From CAYVUM01 sp964619055 (GTDB taxonomy: Bacteria; Pseudomonadota; Alphaproteobacteria; Rhodospirillales; Defluviicoccaceae), in assembly GCA_964619055.1 (NCBI GenBank), contig CAZUDB010000023.1:1-49405 (forward strand): 49,405 nt of DNA. Reading direction: 5' to 3'. The notes under the pieces were generated by a model. It was not told the DNA's origin. It saw only the letters and a program-made list of their open reading frames with translations, and did not search any database. Positions within the stretch are counted from its first letter, which is position 1; the number at the start of each line of letters is the position of its first letter. This document shows, piece by piece, positions 17,081-25,656 of this stretch. Position numbers and translations under genes: made by a program.

Positions 17081-17524
17081 AACTGCTGCCTCGTCGCCGT
17101 ATAACTCGTGGGCCCGCCGTTCGAACGCGGAGACCATTCGCTGCACGGCCTCATTGAACAATCGTCGCATGACGGATTGCAGCATCTTGGACCGGAATTC
17201 GAAGTCCACGTAGAAATCGATCTCACAACCATCTCGATGTGGCAAAAACAGCCAATGGTTGTTCAGATAGCGAAACGGTCCCTCATAGTACGTAACGTCC
17301 ACGCGATCGCGTGGCGTGAGCCGCACATGGGACGTAAACCGCTCGCGAATCATCTTGTAGCCAATCACCAGATCGGCAACGAAACCCTTCCCCGGTTCGC
17401 GGCGTCGAATGCGCGAGGCTACGCACCACGGCAAAAATTCGGGATACCGTTCGACGTCCACCACAAGGTCGTACATCTGGCCTGGTGTATACGGAACAAT
17501 TCGGGTTTCGGCGTGTGTTGGCAT
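17051..17524 (-). CDS. Coenzyme Q-binding protein COQ10 / RatA-like START-domain protein
   Basis: This 157-residue polyketide cyclase/START-fold protein matches the COQ10 family, which binds ubiquinone and aids respiration; E. coli RatA is a relative. Features: IVPYTPGQMYDLVVDVERYPEFLPWC at the N-terminus (given here in separate sense as YTPGQMYDLV then ERYPEFLPWC), VDVTYYEGPFRYLNNHW, and a final amphipathic helix FNEAVQRMVSAFERRA. It is the last gene of the pdh-lipA run, 21 bp after lipA. Respiratory lipid handling fits its place beside pyruvate oxidation, but that link is inferred. Confidence 0.87.
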   Translation of the reverse strand: MPTHAETRIVPYTPGQMYDLVVDVERYPEFLPWCVASRIRRREPGKGFVADLVIGYKMIRERFTSHVRLTPRDRVDVTYYEGPFRYLNNHWLFLPHRDGCEIDFYVDFEFRSKMLQSVMRRLFNEAVQRMVSAFERRAHELYGDEAAVLQDEAVEKG

Positions 17525-17545
17525 CTTGTTGGTCGCAACAGGCCG

Positions 17546-18505
17546 TCAAGCGTACGATTGTTCTTCGATGGTCGCCTGACGATTGGCCCTCAGCGCTGCG
17601 AAGTCCCGATCAGCGTGATAGGAGGAACGCGTCAACGGCGACGACGCCACCAGAAGAAACCCCTTTTCGACGCCAAGCCGGTGATACTCCTCAAACTCCT
17701 GCGGTGTCACGAACCGGTCAACAGCAGCATGCTTCGACGTCGGCTGCAGGTATTGGCCGATCGTGAGGAAATCGACGTTGGCTCGGCGAAGGTCATCCAT
17801 CACTACCAAGACCTCGTCATTCGTCTCACCAAGCCCAACCATGATGCCCGACTTCGTAAACAGAGCCGGATGAACCACCTTGGCCCGAGCCAACAGCGCG
17901 AGGGAATGATCGTACCGTGCGCCCGGCCTAATCGTTGGATACAGACGCGGCACCGTCTCCAGATTATGATTGAAAACGTCCGGTCTTGCCGCCACCACCT
18001 GTTCGAGTGCACCGGGCTTGCCGCGAAAATCCGGCGTCAGGACTTCGACGGTCATGTTCGGCGCCGCCGCCCGCACGCTGGCGATGCAGCGAACGAACTG
18101 TCCCGCGCCGCCGTCCGCGAGGTCGTCCCGGTCGACGGACGTAATTACGATGTGTTGCAAGCCCATCTGCGCAGCCGTGCTGGCAAGTCGATCCGGCTCG
18201 TTTGCATCGACCGCGCGCGGCTTTCCAGTCGCTACGTTGCAGAATGCGCAAGCCCGCGTGCAAATATCGCCCAGGATCATAACGGTTGCATGGCCTCGAG
18301 CCCAACACTCACCAATATTTGGACAGGCCGCCTCTTCACACACCGTGTGAAGGCTATGTTCGCGAATTAGATTGCGTGTCTGGATGTACTCGGGAGATGT
18401 GGGCGCCTTGACCCGGATCCAGGCGGGCTTACGCGGGCTTGGCTGATCAGGGCGGTGGGCCTTTTCAGGATGACGCAGCATTTGTTGATTTGCCATAGCA
18501 GCCAT
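17546..18505 (-). CDS. lipA: Lipoyl synthase
   Basis: A radical SAM enzyme that inserts two sulfurs into protein-bound octanoyl groups, making the lipoyl cofactor needed by the PDH subunits encoded just upstream. The 319-residue protein has the auxiliary cluster motif CEEAACPNIGEC (Cys56, 61, 67), the radical SAM motif CTRACAFC (Cys82, 86, 89) and the C-terminal RSSYHA with the serine ligand of the auxiliary cluster. Two in-frame ATGs (18505 and 18496) are possible starts; neither has a strong ribosome binding site. Confidence 0.96.
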   Translation of the reverse strand: MAAMANQQMLRHPEKAHRPDQPSPRKPAWIRVKAPTSPEYIQTRNLIREHSLHTVCEEAACPNIGECWARGHATVMILGDICTRACAFCNVATGKPRAVDANEPDRLASTAAQMGLQHIVITSVDRDDLADGGAGQFVRCIASVRAAAPNMTVEVLTPDFRGKPGALEQVVAARPDVFNHNLETVPRLYPTIRPGARYDHSLALLARAKVVHPALFTKSGIMVGLGETNDEVLVVMDDLRRANVDFLTIGQYLQPTSKHAAVDRFVTPQEFEEYHRLGVEKGFLLVASSPLTRSSYHADRDFAALRANRQATIEEQSYA

Positions 18506-18572
18506 ATTGTCTGAAGGATGTAACGCGTCAACAAGAACCGAGCGGCCGTTAAGCCCGCTGCGCGGACGTCAT

Positions 18573-19025
18573 TCAAAGCGGAACGTCATACCGGACCCAA
18601 CCGGTTACGGGCGTGATGCGGTCATAGAGGGCACGGGCGACCAAATTGTCAGAATGCGTCATCCAATAAACGCGTAGCCAGTCTTCCGCACGACCGCGCT
18701 CCACCACAGCCTTGATCAATCGCTGGCCGACCCGGCGCCGGCGTGCTGAAGCGGCGACAAACAGGTCTTCCAGATAGCAAACCGAACGATCGGACCAAGT
18801 GTTGACGTGCAGGACACAATGGACAAGCCCGACCGGATCAACGGCATCGGAGTCAACGGCAACCAAGCCGAAAACGGACGGCTCCTCCGCACCAATTAGA
18901 CGTTGCCACGTCGTGTTGGTGACGGCCTCTGAGAGTGTAACGTTGTAAAATGCCAGGTACTGCTGCCAGAGTTGGTACCAACCAGTTCGATCGCTGGTCG
19001 TCAGCGGGCGAATTAATACGGTCAC
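18573..19025 (-). CDS. GNAT family N-acetyltransferase
   Basis: The 150-residue protein has the GNAT fold: beta strands ending in YLEDLFVAASARRRRVGQRLI (motif A, acetyl-CoA pyrophosphate loop RRRRVG) and VYWMTHSDNLVARALYDRI (motif B). The substrate is unknown. It begins with GTG at 19025. It lies between lpdA and lipA on the same strand, with small gaps (39 and 67 bp), so it is probably co-transcribed with the PDH genes; no functional link is evident. Confidence 0.85.
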   Translation of the reverse strand: MTVLIRPLTTSDRTGWYQLWQQYLAFYNVTLSEAVTNTTWQRLIGAEEPSVFGLVAVDSDAVDPVGLVHCVLHVNTWSDRSVCYLEDLFVAASARRRRVGQRLIKAVVERGRAEDWLRVYWMTHSDNLVARALYDRITPVTGWVRYDVPL

Positions 19026-19064
19026 AGCACCATTCCGCGCAGCTCAAAAGAAGCGCCGTTCCAG

Positions 19065-20462
19065 CTAGAAATGGACGGCGCGACCGTAGGCATCCAATAC
19101 GGATTCGTGCATCATCTCGCTCAGCGTCGGATGCGGAAACACGGTGTGCATTAACTCCGTCTCGGTCGTTTCCAGCGCCATGGCCACGACGTAGCCTTGG
19201 ATCAACTCGGTCACCTCGGCCCCGACCATGTGCGCACCCAGCAATTCGCCGGTTTTGGCATCAAACACGGTCTTTACCATGCCCTCCGGTTCGCCAAGCG
19301 CAATGGCTTTGCCGTTTCCAATAAAAGGAAAACGCCCGACCTTGACATCGAAGCCGGCCTCTTTGGCGGCGGCTTCGGTGTAGCCGACGCTGGCCACCTG
19401 CGGACGGGAATAGGTACACCCAGGGATCGATCGCACGTCCAACGGATGAACGTCAGGGACACCGGCAATCTTCTCGACGCAGATAACCCCCTCGTGGCTA
19501 GCCTTGTGCGCGAGCCACGGCGGGCCAACGACGTCACCGATGGCGTAAACGTTAGGCTCGCCGGTTCGAAGCCACTCGTCAACGACGATATGCCCCTTCT
19601 CGACCGTGACCCGGGTCCCTTCCAAGCCGAGATCTTCGACATTGCCTGTAATGCCGACGGCCAGGATCACACGTTCGACTGGGAGGGGCCATGTCTTCCC
19701 GCCCCCTTTAATCGTAGCCGTGACTGAGTCGGCGGCCTTTTCAAGGCCCTTTACGGCTGCACCGGTGTGGATTTTGATCCCCTGTTTTTCGAACTGCTTT
19801 TGCGCGAAGGCGGAGATCTCAGCGTCCTCCACGGGCAACACCCGATCAAGGATCTCGACAACCGTCACGTCCGCACCGAGCGAACGATAAAACGAGGCGA
19901 ACTCGATACCGATGGCACCGGAGCCGATGACCAGCAACGACTTCGGCATCCTGTCTGGGACCATGGCTTCACGATAGGTCCAAATCAGCTTGCCGTCCGG
20001 CTCCATTCCGGGCAGGACCCTTGCACGTGCGCCGGTTGCCAGGATGATGTGCTTAGCCTGCAAGTCCGCAACCGCCTTGCCGTCCTTTTCAACATGCACG
20101 CGTCCACGATCCAGGCGACCACGGCCATCGAAAACGGTTACCTTGTTTTTCTTGAGCAGGTGGCCCACCCCGGAGTTGAGCTGCTTCGCAACCTTGCGCG
20201 ACCGGTCGACCACCTTCCCCATGTCAAATCCGGCATTGTCGACCTTGAGACCGAACGCTTCGGCATGGCGAATGTTCTCAAAAACCTCCGCGGTGCGTAG
20301 AAGTGCTTTGGTCGGAATGCATCCCCAGTTCAGACAGATACCGCCCAAGTGGGTTTCCTCGACAACGGCAGTTTTCAGACCCAGCTGCGCGGCGCGAATG
20401 GCCGCCACATAGCCGCCGGGACCGGCGCCGATGAGCACAACATCAAACGACTGGTCGGCCAT
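19065..20462 (-). CDS. lpdA: Dihydrolipoyl dehydrogenase (E3)
   Basis: The FAD enzyme reoxidises dihydrolipoyl groups of the PDH complex with NAD. The 465-residue protein shows the FAD-binding GAGPGGYVAAIRAAQLG, redox-active disulfide GGICLNWGCIPTKALL (Cys43, Cys48), NAD-binding VIGSGAIGIEFASFYRSLG, the second FAD motif VYAIGDVVGPPWLAHKA, and the catalytic His-Glu motif FPHPTLSEMMHE. No N-terminal lipoyl domain is fused here. It follows pdhC by 16 bp. Confidence 0.96.
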   Translation of the reverse strand: MADQSFDVVLIGAGPGGYVAAIRAAQLGLKTAVVEETHLGGICLNWGCIPTKALLRTAEVFENIRHAEAFGLKVDNAGFDMGKVVDRSRKVAKQLNSGVGHLLKKNKVTVFDGRGRLDRGRVHVEKDGKAVADLQAKHIILATGARARVLPGMEPDGKLIWTYREAMVPDRMPKSLLVIGSGAIGIEFASFYRSLGADVTVVEILDRVLPVEDAEISAFAQKQFEKQGIKIHTGAAVKGLEKAADSVTATIKGGGKTWPLPVERVILAVGITGNVEDLGLEGTRVTVEKGHIVVDEWLRTGEPNVYAIGDVVGPPWLAHKASHEGVICVEKIAGVPDVHPLDVRSIPGCTYSRPQVASVGYTEAAAKEAGFDVKVGRFPFIGNGKAIALGEPEGMVKTVFDAKTGELLGAHMVGAEVTELIQGYVVAMALETTETELMHTVFPHPTLSEMMHESVLDAYGRAVHF

Positions 20463-20478
20463 GGTCAGCTCGCTTTCG

Positions 20479-21789
20479 TCATAGCATCAGGGTCAAGGGG
20501 TCCTCGATCAGGCCCTTGAAGATCTGCAGAAACTCCGCCCCGACGGCACCATCGACGGAGCGGTGATCGATGGAGAGCGTGCAGGACATCATGGTCGCAA
20601 TGGCGACAGCACCATCTTTCACGATCGGCCGTTGCTCCCCAGCGCCGACGGCGAGAAGGCACGATTGCGGCGGATTGATAATCGCCGAGAACGCCGAGAT
20701 GCCGAACATGCCCAGGTTGGAGATGGTGAAACCGCCACCCTGATACTCCTCAGGCATCAGCTTGCCGTCTCGTGCCTTAGCCGCCAGGACGCGCACCTCT
20801 TCGGAAATGGCTGCAAGCCCTTTCTGGTCGGCCTTACGAACGATGGGCGTGATCAGACCTTGCGATGTTGCGACGGCGATCGAGATATCCACATCATTGT
20901 AGAGTAGGATCGCCTCGTCAGTCCAAGACGCGTTGCAGGCGGGAAATCGGCGAAGAGCCGCGGCCGTCGCCTTGATGATAAAATCGTTGACCGAGAGCTT
21001 ATAGCCACCGTCCTGCGCTCGGTCGTTTAGTTGCTTGCGCAGGTCGAGCAACGCCTCGATGTTGCAATCGATGGTCAGATAGAAGTGCGGCACCTCTTGC
21101 TTTGACTGCACCAAGCGCCGCGCGATGACCTTACGCATGGTGGTGTTCGGCACCTCGGTATACGTACCAGGTGCGGCTACGCCGACGGTTGCCGGTGGCG
21201 GAGTTGCTGCCGCTGTTACTGGCGCCTCCGGTGCAGCTGTCTTGCCGACCCCACTTGCTATCGCGGCCTCTATATCGCGTTTGACGATGCGACGACGAGG
21301 GCCCGTTCCAGGGATCAGAGCGAGATCGAGGCCCGCATCACTTGCCAAGCGCCTCGCAAGCGGACTGGCGAAAATCCGACCACCACCCGGGCCGAGCGTC
21401 GCTGGCGTGCTGGGCGCTGGCTGCGGCGGTGGTGGTGGTGCGGACTGTGGCGATGGAGTAGCGGACGGCTGCGGTGGAGGCGGTGAAGTCGAAACCGCTG
21501 CCTGCGGAGCCGTTGTCGCGACGGTATCCAAGGCGGATGCGTCCTCGCCCTCTTCCAAGAGAACCGCGATGGGTGCGTTTACCGGCACATTTTCTGTGCC
21601 TGCGGCCACGAGAATGCGCCCCAGCACACCCTCGTCAACGGCCTCCACCTCCATAGTTGCCTTGTCGGTCTCGATTTCGGCCACGACATCGCCGGGAGCG
21701 ACCGCGTCCCCTTCCGCTTTGAGCCACTTTGCGAGCTTGCCGTCGGTCATGGTCGGCGACAGCGCAGGCATCAGGATTTGAATAGGCAT
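20479..21789 (-). CDS. pdhC: Dihydrolipoamide acetyltransferase (pyruvate dehydrogenase E2)
   Basis: E2 carries acetyl groups on its lipoyl arm and transfers them to CoA, forming the core of the PDH complex. The 436-residue protein has one lipoyl domain (about 1-80, lipoylated Lys43 in ETDKATMEVE), an Ala/Pro-rich linker, a peripheral subunit-binding domain (about 138-175, ASPLARRLASDAGLDL), a second linker, and a catalytic domain with FTISNLGMFGI and the active-site DHRSVDGAVGAEFL. pdhB ends 21 bp upstream. Confidence 0.96.
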   Translation of the reverse strand: MPIQILMPALSPTMTDGKLAKWLKAEGDAVAPGDVVAEIETDKATMEVEAVDEGVLGRILVAAGTENVPVNAPIAVLLEEGEDASALDTVATTAPQAAVSTSPPPPQPSATPSPQSAPPPPPQPAPSTPATLGPGGGRIFASPLARRLASDAGLDLALIPGTGPRRRIVKRDIEAAIASGVGKTAAPEAPVTAAATPPPATVGVAAPGTYTEVPNTTMRKVIARRLVQSKQEVPHFYLTIDCNIEALLDLRKQLNDRAQDGGYKLSVNDFIIKATAAALRRFPACNASWTDEAILLYNDVDISIAVATSQGLITPIVRKADQKGLAAISEEVRVLAAKARDGKLMPEEYQGGGFTISNLGMFGISAFSAIINPPQSCLLAVGAGEQRPIVKDGAVAIATMMSCTLSIDHRSVDGAVGAEFLQIFKGLIEDPLTLML

Positions 21790-21810
21790 GGTGTCTTGTC
21801 CCCCGAGGCG

Positions 21811-23175
21811 TCAGCGATAGCAGACGGCCCGGGCCGCCTTGGCGATCTTTTCGGGCGACGGCAGGGTCAGCTTTTCGAGGTTCGCCGCATAGGGCATCGG
21901 GACATCTTCTCCAGAGACCCGCACAACAGGAGCATCCAAGTAATCGAACGCATGTTCCATCATCAGTGCCGCCATCTCAGCACCGATCCCGCATGCTGGC
22001 CAACCCTCGGCGACACTCACCAACCGATTGGTGCTCTTGACCGAGTTCGTGATCGTTTCGACATCCATTGGTCGCAGGCTACGAAGGTTGATCACCTCGG
22101 CTTCGATCCCCTCACTCGCCAACATGTCTGCGGCCTCAAGGGCAAAACCAACCATGCGCGAATAGGCCGTGATCGTCACGTCGCGACCAGGCCGCTCGAT
22201 TTTGGCCCGTCCAATGGGAAGCACGAAATCCGGATCAGTCGGGACCTCAAAGGTCGCGCCGTACATGATCTCGTTCTCAAGACAGATCACCGGGTTTGGA
22301 TCACGGATCGCTGCTTTAAGCAGACCCTTGGCATCCGCACCCGACCACGGCGACACGACTTTTAAGCCAGGGCAATGGGCGTACCAAGAGGCGAAATCCT
22401 GCGAATGCTGCGCGGCCACGCGCGATGCGGCGCCGTTGGCCCCCCGGAAAACGATCGGTGAGCCCATCTTGCCGCCGGCCATATAGAGCGTCTTAGCGGC
22501 AGAGTTGATGATCTGATCAATCGCCTGCATGGCAAAATTGAAGGTCATAAACTCTACGATCGGCTTCATCCCTGCGAACGCGGCGCCGACGCCGAGACCG
22601 GCGAACCCCATCTCCGTAATCGGCGTATCAATGATCCGTTTGGGCCCAAACTCATCCAGCAGGCCCTGCGTGACTTTGTAGGCACCCTGGTACTGGGCGA
22701 CCTCTTCCCCCATGACGAACACTTCCGGATCGCGCCGCATTTCTTCGGCCATGGCATCGCGGAGCGCTTCACGAACCGTCATGCTACTGGTCTCGCCGGT
22801 GTACTCCACCTCCGGCGGTGGTGGTGGTGATGCGACGGCTGGCGCCACGGCATGCGGTGTCGAGGCCGGCGCGTCCGTCGCCGGCGGCGCCGTGACATCA
22901 CTTACGGGTACCTCTAGCGCCGCGGCGTCCTCACCTTCCTCGAGCAATAGGGCGATGGGCGTGTTGACGGCCACGTTCTCGGTGCCGTCTGTGACAAGGA
23001 TTTTTCCGAGAACTCCCTCGTCGGCAGCTTCCACTTCCATCGTTGCCTTATCGGTTTCGATTTCCGCAATGACGTCACCGGACGAGATGCGGTCACCTTC
23101 GGCTTTGAGCCACTTCGCCAGCTTACCTTCCGTCATGGTTGGCGACAGCGCTGGCATCAATACTTGAATTGGCAT
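21811..23175 (-). CDS. pdhB: Pyruvate dehydrogenase E1 beta subunit with N-terminal lipoyl domain
   Basis: With PdhA it forms the thiamine-dependent E1 that decarboxylates pyruvate and acetylates lipoyl groups. The 454-residue protein has an extra N-terminal lipoyl domain (about 1-80, Lys43 in ETDKATMEVE) and an Ala/Pro linker up to about 130, then the transketolase-like beta subunit: VFVMGEEVAQYQGAYKVTQG, DTPITEMGFAGLGVGAA, and VVRVSGEDVPMPYAANLE. A lipoyl domain on E1 beta is typical of alphaproteobacteria. It follows pdhA by 39 bp. Confidence 0.96.
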   Translation of the reverse strand: MPIQVLMPALSPTMTEGKLAKWLKAEGDRISSGDVIAEIETDKATMEVEAADEGVLGKILVTDGTENVAVNTPIALLLEEGEDAAALEVPVSDVTAPPATDAPASTPHAVAPAVASPPPPPEVEYTGETSSMTVREALRDAMAEEMRRDPEVFVMGEEVAQYQGAYKVTQGLLDEFGPKRIIDTPITEMGFAGLGVGAAFAGMKPIVEFMTFNFAMQAIDQIINSAAKTLYMAGGKMGSPIVFRGANGAASRVAAQHSQDFASWYAHCPGLKVVSPWSGADAKGLLKAAIRDPNPVICLENEIMYGATFEVPTDPDFVLPIGRAKIERPGRDVTITAYSRMVGFALEAADMLASEGIEAEVINLRSLRPMDVETITNSVKSTNRLVSVAEGWPACGIGAEMAALMMEHAFDYLDAPVVRVSGEDVPMPYAANLEKLTLPSPEKIAKAARAVCYR

Positions 23176-23214
23176 TCGTGGTCCCTCCAGAAAGACGGCT
23201 GAGGGTTGACCGGA

Positions 23215-24246
23215 TTAGACCTCAATGAGGATATCCGTATAGAGTTCGGATTCGTCCGGTTCCGGACTGGCTTGTGAGAAGTCTGCCGCCTCAGTCACCA
23301 TATCCTTGATTTGGCGATCGACATCCTTGAGGGCCACTTCGTCCAACAGTCCGCCGTCAAGAAGGTGTGTCCGGAGCCGATCGATCGGATCGCTTTCCTT
23401 GCGCATCTTGCTGACTTCTTCCTTGGTTCGATACTTGGCCGGATCCGACATGGAATGCCCGCGGTAGCGATACGTTTCCATTTCGATGACGTAAGGCCCC
23501 TTGCCGGAGCGAACATGTTCCACCACCGGCGCACAGGCCTCGCGGACGGCCAGCACGTCCATACCGTTGACCTGGAGGCCAGGAATCCCGAAAGCTTCGC
23601 CTCGGCGGTACAGTTCCGTCGTGGCCGACGCCCGTTCCACCGAGGTGCCCATGCCGTATTTGTTGTTCTCGATCACGTAGATGATCGGCAAGGACCACAG
23701 CGCGGCCATGTTGAAGGCCTCGTAAACCTGGCCCTGGTTGGCGGCGCCATCACCGAAGTAACAGTAATTAATGCCGCCATCCTCGCGATATTTGTGAGCG
23801 AAGGCGAGGCCGGTGCCGAGCGGAACGGAGGCACCGACAATCCCGTGACCGCCGTAGAATTTCTTCTCGATGCTGAACATGTGCATCGAGCCGCCCTTCC
23901 CCTTCGAGTAACCGCCAATACGGCCCGTCAACTCAGCCATGACGCCCTTGGCATCCATGCCGCAGGCCAGCATATGGCCATGATCGCGGTAGGTCGTGAT
24001 GACGGAGTCTGCATCGGTGGCAAGCGACTGTAGTCCAACAACAACGGCTTCCTGGCCAATGTAGAGATGGCAAAACCCGCCGATCAAACCCATCCCATAG
24101 AGCTGTCCCGCCTTTTCCTCGAACCGGCGGATCAGCAGCATTTGGCGATAGAGATCGAGGAGGCCGTCGCGGTCCAGTTCAGCGGCCGGCGACTTGCCCT
24201 TCGCGCCGGCCCTTTTGCCGGCCACGGTGCTGGGCTGGGTCGACAT
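23215..24246 (-). CDS. pdhA: Pyruvate dehydrogenase E1 alpha subunit
   Basis: This subunit supplies the thiamine diphosphate-binding motif GDGAANQGQVYEAFNMAAL ending in ENN (IIYVIENNKYGMG). Other marks are the phosphorylation-loop region in YRYRGHSMSDPAKYR, and GGSMHMFSIEKKFYGGHGIVG. 343 residues. GGGAG lies 6 bases before the ATG. It is the first gene of the PDH run, and the 310-bp region upstream holds an AT-rich stretch and a promoter candidate. Confidence 0.96.
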   Translation of the reverse strand: MSTQPSTVAGKRAGAKGKSPAAELDRDGLLDLYRQMLLIRRFEEKAGQLYGMGLIGGFCHLYIGQEAVVVGLQSLATDADSVITTYRDHGHMLACGMDAKGVMAELTGRIGGYSKGKGGSMHMFSIEKKFYGGHGIVGASVPLGTGLAFAHKYREDGGINYCYFGDGAANQGQVYEAFNMAALWSLPIIYVIENNKYGMGTSVERASATTELYRRGEAFGIPGLQVNGMDVLAVREACAPVVEHVRSGKGPYVIEMETYRYRGHSMSDPAKYRTKEEVSKMRKESDPIDRLRTHLLDGGLLDEVALKDVDRQIKDMVTEAADFSQASPEPDESELYTDILIEV

Positions 24247-24556
24247 GGATACTCCCTTTTGGCAAACGTGAGGCGCTCTTGCATTTATCGGACCCGTGGA
24301 TCGGGTCGCTTTGTAGATTGCTTCTTAATCGTATGGTGGGTGCGCGGCCACGACAAGGTTTTTTAGCATCTGGACGAGCATGTCAACCTATTGAAAAATA
24401 AACATTCTTTGTTTTTTAACTGCTTTTTAGTTAACTTACGCCCTCAGGTATCGCGCATTTCGCAGCGCACTGAACACCTAAAAAGTTGGGTTCGATTGGC
24501 ATACTGCCGAAGGTGGGAGGTGCCGCGTCCCGTCTCTCTCGGATGCAATGTTGTCT
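24247..24556. promoter_or_regulatory. Leader/promoter region of the PDH operon, unusually AT-rich
   Basis: No gene is seen. On the minus strand a TTGACA (plus-strand 24381-24386) is followed 15-16 bases later by TAAAAA/AAAAAA (about 24359-24365), a possible promoter about 115 bases before pdhA. Just upstream, 24388-24435 is far richer in A and T than the rest of the window and holds an imperfect palindrome (AAAAACAAAG facing TTTATTTTT) and AGTTAACT. This could be a regulator-binding or UP-like region; the regulator is unknown. Confidence 0.35.
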
Positions 24557-24898
24557 CTAAGCGCCGTCGCCGCTGGCCCTATCGGGCTCGTCGTCATTTT
24601 TCGACTCCCGGACGATATCGATCCGGACCTTAGCGACAACGGCGGCCAGTGCGCCAATGGCTGCGATCACGGGAGCGAACAGTACCAACGCACCGGCGGC
24701 GGCGCCGCCCACAGCGACCGGTACCTCCATCATGACATCGCCGTCTTCCTTGCGGATCGTCACCCTGCTGACGGATGCGTCCTCAATGAGTTCCTTGATG
24801 CGGTCGACCAGGTCGCCGCCAGCCACCTCGATTTGCTCGGTCCAGCTTTTCGACTCTCCCTCGGAACCAGAACCAGCCCCACGATCCTCATTGCCCAT
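24557..24898 (-). CDS. DUF4342 domain protein
   Basis: The 113-residue protein has a polar N-terminus, then the family pattern EQIEVAGGDLVDRIKELIEDASVSRVTIR, VMMEVPVAVGGAAAGALVLFAP and a hydrophobic segment (about 62-90), ending in a charged tail. The family is of unknown function and probably sits at the membrane. GGGAGG lies 6 bases before the ATG. It is on the same strand as pdhA, but the 310-bp gap argues against one transcript. Confidence 0.8.
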   Translation of the reverse strand: MGNEDRGAGSGSEGESKSWTEQIEVAGGDLVDRIKELIEDASVSRVTIRKEDGDVMMEVPVAVGGAAAGALVLFAPVIAAIGALAAVVAKVRIDIVRESKNDDEPDRASGDGA

Positions 24899-25024
24899 AG
24901 AAAACCTCCCTTAATCGCCACCCATGCTGACGGTCTGCGGTAAGAGCTATATCAGAACGCCAAAAGCGAGGGTGCTGGCAAGCAATTTCCCAGTGACTCT
25001 AGTGACTCTAAAGAAGTTTTGGAT

Positions 25025-25165
25025 ATGGCTGTAGGACGTTCGAAACCCGAGGCCAAAAGACCTCAGCCGGACGCACGGTCCTCAAACAAGCGCTGGCTCG
25101 ATCAACGGGCCCGTCGGTCCCGTCGCTTGGCCGCTCCGAAGGCCGAACACCAGCCGTTGGTTTGA
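25025..25165 (+). CDS. Possible 46-residue basic protein in the gap beside ftsB
   Basis: An ATG-to-TGA frame on the plus strand encodes a very basic peptide (SSNKRWLDQRARRSRRLAAP). The stop is 5 bp from the convergent ftsB stop. The central part loosely resembles the N-terminus of RlmE/RrmJ-type rRNA methyltransferases (SSRRWLQRQ), but the match is short and may be chance. There is no good ribosome binding site. A 9-base tandem duplication (AGTGACTCT twice, 24992-25009) lies just upstream. Confidence 0.3.
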   Translation: MAVGRSKPEAKRPQPDARSSNKRWLDQRARRSRRLAAPKAEHQPLV

Positions 25166-25170
25166 AAACG

Positions 25171-25491
25171 TTAACGGGGGTGCGCCGACGCTGTCGGTAT
25201 TATTAGGTCGTCCGGGTGTCCGTAGCCGAGAAAGCGGCGAACGGTCTCCTCCAGCAAGTCCGGATCGATGCTCTCAGGGCGCAGGAGATGGACTCGCGCG
25301 TCTAGCGCTTGTCGTTGCGCCTGCAACTCCGCAAGCAGTGATTCTTGCGCCTCGATGCGACTTTCGAGATTGCGCCAAGCCAAGAAACCGCGGTCGCCAT
25401 GAACCGCGTGATAGGCGAAATACAAGGCGATCAGCAACGCAAATGCTGGGCCAAATACAGAAAGGCCTCGTTTTCTGATTTCGTCGAGCAC
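25171..25491 (-). CDS. ftsB: Septum formation initiator FtsB/DivIC family
   Basis: A bitopic inner-membrane division protein that joins FtsL and FtsQ to activate septal wall synthesis. The 106-residue protein has a cytoplasmic stub, one membrane helix (about 10-30, SVFGPAFALLIALYFAYHAV), a coiled coil (about 42-72, LESRIEAQESLLAELQAQ) and the short conserved part LRPESIDPDLLEETVRRFLGY. I choose the GTG at 25491, with AGAGGAG 5 bases upstream; the earlier ATG at 25542 lacks such a site. Gene order eno-ftsB-pdh is common in alphaproteobacteria. Confidence 0.87.
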   Translation of the reverse strand: MLDEIRKRGLSVFGPAFALLIALYFAYHAVHGDRGFLAWRNLESRIEAQESLLAELQAQRQALDARVHLLRPESIDPDLLEETVRRFLGYGHPDDLIIPTASAHPR

Positions 25492-25656
25492 GAAGGCTCC
25501 TCTTGGCCAAGCTGAGCGCGATGGATCTAATCGCGTGGACATCCAGGAAGGTCACGAATCGAAAGCAAGTGTTTCACGATGGGATGAATGGGACAAGAGT
25601 TCCCGATTCGTCCGCGTGCGAATTCTTTCGAGGTGTTGCAGCGGAGACTCGATGTT

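Noticed and set aside
17108..18370. 420-codon open frame on the plus strand
   Set aside because: It is antisense to lipA, whose motifs and cofactor cysteines are unmistakable; the plus-strand product has no recognisable domain.
21650..23175. Recent duplication of lipoyl domains between pdhB and pdhC
   Set aside because: The two domains are nearly identical in protein but differ at many third positions in DNA, so the similarity reflects old duplication plus constraint.
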